Source of the DNA: Geobacter sp.
GTDB lineage: Bacteria > Desulfobacterota > Desulfuromonadia > Geobacterales > DSM-12255
Reading direction: 5' to 3'
DNA length: 7,816 nucleotides
Assembly: GCA_012026855.1 (NCBI GenBank)
Contig: VEOV01000160.1
Coordinates: forward strand, 1-7,816
The first letter of the stretch is position 1, and the number at the start of each line of letters is the position of its first letter. Under the pieces are notes generated by a model. The model was given only the letters and a program-made list of their open reading frames with translations, made no database searches and was not told where the DNA came from. The translations under genes and the position numbers were made by a program. Positions 4,904 to 7,816 of this stretch are shown here, in pieces.

Positions 4904-5769
4904 CCCTTGAGCCTTTCCATGACAACGCGGCGCATAACATCTTCCGGTGCGGACTGGCCGGTGAACAGTTCGAACTGCAGCACCGCCTGATTAATAAACA
5001 TCTCAACACCGGAAATCACCCGGCAGCCGGACCCCTTGGCCTCACGCAGCAGCTTTGTCTCCAGCGGGTTATAAACAATGTCAAATACCGCCTGCCCTGC
5101 TCGTAGCAGTGCTGCAGGGACTACGGACGAATCCTCGCGGGGGTGCATCCCGATCGGCGTGCAGTTGATGATAACATCGGCGCGGCCAACGGCTGTAGCC
5201 AGAGATGCCTCATCAAGACCGGCAGCAGTGATCTTTGCCGACGTGCCGGCGCGCAGGGCATTGGTCAGTCCGGCCAGGGTCTCGGCATTGATGTCCATCA
5301 GGATCAGCTCGGCCATAGAGCTCTTCATCGCCAGGGTAAAGGCGATGGCACGCGCAGCTCCGCCGGCGCCGAGCATCAGCACCCTGGCCCCGTCCAGCTT
5401 GACACCGGCATCCAGCAGCGCCTTCAGCGCTCCCGGACCGTCGGTCCCCACACCGGCAAGACAGCCGTTATCATTGATGACCGTATTGATGGAGCCGATG
5501 GAGCGGTCAAGCTCGGAAACCTGGTCCAGGTAGCTGATTATCTCAATCTTGTGGGGAATGGTCACACTGAGGCCGCGGAAGTTTTCCAGGGCCCGCATGC
5601 CGTCGATGGCACTCTTCAGATTTTCCACCCGGAACGCCGTATAGACAAAGTCCAGTCCGAGGGCGTTGAAGGCTGCATTATGGAGCGCCGGAGAGAGGGA
5701 GTGGGCCACCGGATTACCGATGACTGCACAGAGCCGTGTTGTTGGGGAGATATTGCCGTCAGCCCGCAT
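4900..5769 (-). CDS. aroE: Shikimate 5-dehydrogenase
   Basis: Reversibly reduces 3-dehydroshikimate to shikimate, the step before AroK. With the ATG at 5769 it has 289 residues. Motifs: substrate-binding GNPVAHSLSP (18-27), SVTIPHK with catalytic K74, SINT (93-96), GTDGPG with catalytic D110, nucleotide-binding GAGGAARA (134-141), NCTPIGMHP (202-210) and SGVEMFINQA with Q261. Where NADPH-specific AroE normally has an NRT/R motif after the second Rossmann strand, here MDINAET places D159, an acidic residue typical of NAD-preferring enzymes (inference). I chose ATG 5769 because it overlaps the upstream TAA stop as TAATG, with AAGGTGG about 8 nt ahead. An in-frame GTG at 5781 is a weaker alternative adding four residues. 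Confidence 0.94.
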   Translation of the reverse strand: MRADGNISPTTRLCAVIGNPVAHSLSPALHNAAFNALGLDFVYTAFRVENLKSAIDGMRALENFRGLSVTIPHKIEIISYLDQVSELDRSIGSINTVINDNGCLAGVGTDGPGALKALLDAGVKLDGARVLMLGAGGAARAIAFTLAMKSSMAELILMDINAETLAGLTNALRAGTSAKITAAGLDEASLATAVGRADVIINCTPIGMHPREDSSVVPAALLRAGQAVFDIVYNPLETKLLREAKGSGCRVISGVEMFINQAVLQFELFTGQSAPEDVMRRVVMERLKG

Positions 5770-6521
5770 TATTTTAACCACCTTGCCAGGTTCCTGGCCA
5801 GCTGCTTGTTGCTCTCATCGAGGAACCTGTTCTGAAAGATGGCATCATCACCAAAAACCACGAAGCGCCCGGCACCAAGGGTTCCCTCGACAACAACACC
5901 AAAAGCCTGCACGACATCGCCTTTGCTCAGCATTTTATCGCCATTGAGATCAACCCACCCTTTGGGGGAGGTTGAGGCGATTATCCTTGCCGATGGGGCT
6001 GTATTTGTCAGCGCCCAGGCACCATAGACACTGAAATGGTCCAGTCCGTTGAACAGGGGTGAAGCTGCCAGAGCCTTGACCCTGAAATTACGGGAATCGT
6101 TGTCGATCAGATTCTCCTGTTCCCCCAGCACGTAGTTGGTAAAATCCACTGCCAGCGGCTGAAGAATCCCTGAAAAAGGTGTTCCGATATGCAGCATGGC
6201 TGCCAACCGTCCGCCATGCTCGACAAAACGGGCAACCGCTTCAACCTCGGCAGGCTCCAGGGCCTTGAACGGGCCTGAGATGACCAGCGCAGCAACGCCC
6301 TTGAGGGACTCTTCAGTCAGCGGCTCCCTGCTGCTCCTGACCTCAAAACCCTCCTGCTGCATGACGGCCGCAAAGGACGAGAGGTGCAGCGGCTCATCCT
6401 TTTCAATAACGAAGCGCTGATCATGCCCCTGGTCCACCAACATTACCGGAGCGGCAAAGGCAGCAACTGCAGACAGCAACAGCCCGGCCAGAACAATAAA
6501 GATAAACCTGATATTTTTCAC
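5769..6521 (-). CDS. Exported DUF4350-like protein (glutamine-amidotransferase-like fold)
   Basis: A 250-residue protein with a signal peptide (hydrophobic 5-23, AFA-AP cleavage region), so periplasmic or membrane-attached. The rest has alternating strands and helices as in DUF4350/ThuA-like Rossmann proteins: a helix-strand unit around 70-83 (AALVISGPF), ARFVEHGGRLAAMLHIGTPF (97-116), and the C-terminal GRFVVFGDDAIFQNRFLD (218-235) characteristic of such families. Residues 191-202 (DLNGDKMLSKGD) match the spacing of an EF-hand/dockerin calcium loop. No catalytic Cys-His pair of active amidotransferases is visible. The start is GTG 6521, nine nt after the rubrerythrin stop, with AGGG about 7 nt before it. 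The stop overlaps the aroE start. Biological role unknown. Confidence 0.75.
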   Translation of the reverse strand: MKNIRFIFIVLAGLLLSAVAAFAAPVMLVDQGHDQRFVIEKDEPLHLSSFAAVMQQEGFEVRSSREPLTEESLKGVAALVISGPFKALEPAEVEAVARFVEHGGRLAAMLHIGTPFSGILQPLAVDFTNYVLGEQENLIDNDSRNFRVKALAASPLFNGLDHFSVYGAWALTNTAPSARIIASTSPKGWVDLNGDKMLSKGDVVQAFGVVVEGTLGAGRFVVFGDDAIFQNRFLDESNKQLARNLARWLK

Positions 6522-6530
6522 TGCCTCACC

Positions 6531-6983
6531 CTACCCTTCGGTTAAAACATGATCTTCGTAAAGCTGCTCGAGCCGTGCCTTATGGCCACGCTCCACATCG
6601 GCAAAAACCTTGAGGACGTTCTTCAGCTTCGGATCTTCAACGGATTCGGCAGCAGCGTCATAAAGCTTGTAAGCCGACTCTTCGGCCTTCATGGCAAAAG
6701 TCAGAATCTCCTGATAAGTCATGTCCTTGCGGAACTTCACATCAACCAGATACTGGGCAATATTCATGTCCGGAATCTTGACTTCACGGTAATTTTCAGC
6801 TTTGGCAGTGTCGATCCGGCTGAAAACCTCCTTATGCCCGGCCTCTTCGGCAGCCATCTCTTCGAACATCTTTTTTGAAGCTATGCTGGTGCTGAGCTCA
6901 GCGGCGCGTTTGTAGAGGCGGTAAGCAGTATCCTCCCGCTCTACGGCAAAAGCAATTATCTCTTCAAGGGTAACAAAATTCAT
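6531..6983 (-). CDS. Rubrerythrin-like ferritin-family di-iron protein (no rubredoxin domain)
   Basis: A 150-residue four-helix-bundle protein. Likely di-iron ligands appear in the expected order: E17 (EREDTAYRLY), E47 with H50 (EEAGHKE), E101 (KAEESAYKLY) and E131 with H134 (ERGHKARLE). Rubrerythrins reduce hydrogen peroxide in anaerobes. This one lacks the C-terminal CxxC rubredoxin domain, so the electron donor must be separate. It could also be an iron-handling relative. I placed the start at ATG 6983 because GGAGGG (6993-6998) lies 9 nt ahead. The in-frame ATG at 6992 touches that site directly and is unlikely to be used. It is the first gene of the leftward operon with the DUF4350 protein, aroE and aroK, driven from 7019-7047. 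Confidence 0.88.
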   Translation of the reverse strand: MNFVTLEEIIAFAVEREDTAYRLYKRAAELSTSIASKKMFEEMAAEEAGHKEVFSRIDTAKAENYREVKIPDMNIAQYLVDVKFRKDMTYQEILTFAMKAEESAYKLYDAAAESVEDPKLKNVLKVFADVERGHKARLEQLYEDHVLTEG

Positions 6984-7018
6984 AGCCAACATCCCTCCGA
7001 GTCGTTTTAATTTCTGAT

Positions 7019-7047
7019 AATCTATTGCATTTGCCCGGCAAAGTCAA
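7019..7047 (-). promoter_or_regulatory. Predicted sigma70-type promoter of the rubrerythrin-aroEK operon
   Basis: Reading leftward, TTGACT (7042-7047), a 17-nt spacer and TAGATT (7019-7024) form a good promoter. The start point would be near 7012, about 29 nt before the ATG at 6983. The spacer carries a 13-bp palindrome (7030-7042). Confidence 0.6.
7030..7042. promoter_or_regulatory. Palindrome inside the rubrerythrin promoter, candidate operator
   Basis: TTTGCC and GGCAAA are perfect 6-bp inverted arms around a single C. It lies between the -35 and -10 boxes, where a repressor would block polymerase. The binding protein is unknown. It does not match the FNR box found at 3032-3045. Confidence 0.4.
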
Positions 7048-7084
7048 CAGGATAGCTTTAGTCCCATTTCCTCGGCATCAGGTG

Positions 7085-7113
7085 TTGACAGCAATGATGC
7101 GGCAGTGTAATAG
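7085..7113 (+). promoter_or_regulatory. Predicted promoter of the Dabb-ychJ operon
   Basis: A consensus -35 TTGACA (7085-7090) is followed by TGTAAT (7106-7111, 15-nt spacer, five of six matches) or TAATAG (7108-7113, 17-nt spacer, weaker match). Which -10 is used is unclear. It is divergent from the rubrerythrin promoter, with about 38 bp between the two -35 boxes. Confidence 0.5.
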
Positions 7114-7138
7114 AACTTATCATTTCAGAGGAGGATTT

Positions 7139-7429
7139 ATGATTGCCCATATAGTTCTGTTCAAGCTTAAGGACCCCACCGAAAGCAACATTACGGCCGT
7201 AAAGGAGATGCTGCTCAGCATGAACGGCAAACTTCCCATGCTGCGCCACCTTGAAGCCGGTGCTGACGTGATCCGCTCGGAGCGGTCATATGACGTTGCC
7301 CTTTATACAAAATTCGATAACCTGGCAGACCTGCAGGCCTACCAGATACACCCCTATCATGCCGACACGGTGGTACCGCTCATGAAAGCAAGCTGTTCAG
7401 CCATCGTCGCCGCTGATTACGAAATCTAA
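7139..7429 (+). CDS. Dabb-domain (stress-responsive A/B-barrel) protein
   Basis: A 96-residue protein forming a single dimeric alpha-beta barrel domain. It starts with the typical MIAHIVLFKLKD strand and contains LRHLEAGADV, SYDVALYTKFDNLADLQAYQIHPYH and a final VAADYEI strand, all usual for the Dabb family. Members occur in stress-induced proteins of plants and bacteria and in some small enzymes. The biochemical role of this one is unknown. I chose ATG 7139 because AGAGGAGGA (7128-7136) lies directly ahead. The reading frame is open from about 7025, but that upstream part is promoter and leader. The YchJ-family gene follows with a 10-nt gap, so the two are probably cotranscribed. Confidence 0.9.
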   Translation: MIAHIVLFKLKDPTESNITAVKEMLLSMNGKLPMLRHLEAGADVIRSERSYDVALYTKFDNLADLQAYQIHPYHADTVVPLMKASCSAIVAADYEI

Positions 7430-7439
7430 GGAGAACCAA

Positions 7440-7816
7440 ATGGCAGTCGAGAAATGCCCCTGCGGCAGCAGTCTCAGCTATGCAAAATGCTGTAAACCCT
7501 TTATTGAAGGCGTTTCACTGCCTGAAACCGCTGAGCAGCTGATGCGCTCCCGCTACACAGGCTATGTGAAAGGGGCCATTGATTACCTTTTTGAAACTAC
7601 CCATCCCCAGCATCGCAAGGGTTATGATCATGAAGGAACCCGTACCTGGGCTGAAAAAGCAGAGTGGCAAGGACTGGAGATAGTAGCCAGCCGTGGCGGG
7701 GCAGACGATGCCAATGGTGAGGTGGAGTTCATTGCCAGCTATAACGAAGATGGCAATGAGGTGCACCATCATGAACTGGGGAAATTCAGGAAACTCGACG
7801 GTAAATGGCTCTTTAC
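7440..7816 (+). CDS. ychJ: YchJ-family (UPF0225) SEC-C motif protein, 3' end cut by window
   Basis: The visible 125 residues match the YchJ family (about 150 residues in E. coli). They start with a SEC-C zinc-binding motif, C6-P-C8-G-S followed by YAKC17-C18. Next is the family block EQLMRSRYTGYV (31-42), then an NTF2-like middle region ending in HHHELGKFRKLDGKWLF. The second C-terminal SEC-C motif known from E. coli YchJ would lie beyond the window. SEC-C motifs bind zinc and often contact SecB or ribosomal partners, but the function of YchJ is not established. AAGGAG (7428-7433) overlaps the stop of the Dabb gene and lies 6 nt before the ATG. Nothing suggests a frameshift. Confidence 0.92.
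   Translation, partial: MAVEKCPCGSSLSYAKCCKPFIEGVSLPETAEQLMRSRYTGYVKGAIDYLFETTHPQHRKGYDHEGTRTWAEKAEWQGLEIVASRGGADDANGEVEFIASYNEDGNEVHHHELGKFRKLDGKWLF

Noticed and set aside
5143..5835. A 230-codon rightward open frame opposite aroE
   Set aside because: It lies antisense to a fully motif-supported aroE, has a low-complexity composition without recognisable domains, and starts without a ribosome site.
6984..6992. ATG at 6992 as start of the rubrerythrin-like protein
   Set aside because: It directly adjoins the GGAGGG ribosome site, with no spacing. ATG 6983 has the proper distance.
7025..7138. Upstream extension of the Dabb frame
   Set aside because: This stretch holds promoter elements for both directions, and the ATG at 7139 has a strong GAGGAGG site and the family N-terminus.
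1..7816. CRISPR arrays, tRNA/rRNA genes, riboswitches
   Set aside because: No regularly spaced repeats, cloverleaf or long structured leader was found. The longest gaps are about 150 bp or less and are explained by promoters.

Overview
The window looks like a chromosomal segment of a Geobacter-like bacterium (Desulfuromonadia/Geobacterales). This is inferred from gene content, not from a database match. The pointers are a membrane-anchored multiheme c-type cytochrome, a stand-alone rubrerythrin-type di-iron protein, a lipoprotein HtrA protease, moderately high GC, frequent GTG/TTG starts with strong GGAGG-type ribosome sites, and an FNR/CRP-type box in front of a secreted protein of unknown function. 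I saw no tRNA, rRNA, CRISPR array, insertion sequence or phage integration signature.

Left part (1-1850): a truncated HtrA/Deg-family lipoprotein protease runs leftward out of the window. Across a 126-bp control region, an XRE-cupin transcription regulator and elbB (DJ-1/PfpI-type glyoxalase) run rightward as a probable two-gene operon. The control region holds two divergent sigma70-like promoters and three inverted repeats. The elbB transcript ends at a strong intrinsic terminator, which abuts the stop codon of the convergent PAS gene.

Middle and right (1850-6983): nine genes run leftward. Reading in the direction of transcription, a promoter at 7019-7047 starts a tightly packed block of a rubrerythrin-like protein, an exported DUF4350-like protein, aroE and aroK, joined by a 9-nt gap, a TAATG overlap and an ATGA overlap. 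After an 81-nt gap come a small three-helix membrane protein, a small membrane-anchored diheme cytochrome c and an HELYH zinc-metallopeptidase-like protein. A separate promoter with an FNR/CRP-type box (3005-3045) then drives an uncharacterised exported protein with a Cys-His-Cys motif and a stand-alone PAS-domain protein.

Far right (7019-7816): a divergent rightward promoter serves a Dabb (A/B-barrel) protein followed 10 nt later by a YchJ-family SEC-C protein, which is cut by the window edge.

As a whole the segment mixes housekeeping genes (shikimate pathway) with envelope, redox and stress functions (HtrA, rubrerythrin, cytochrome, glyoxalase). No dramatic new system is evident. The most interesting unexplained parts are the FNR-box-driven secreted-protein/PAS pair, the membrane protein/cytochrome/metallopeptidase trio, and substitutions in AroK and AroE at positions that normally handle metal and cofactor.
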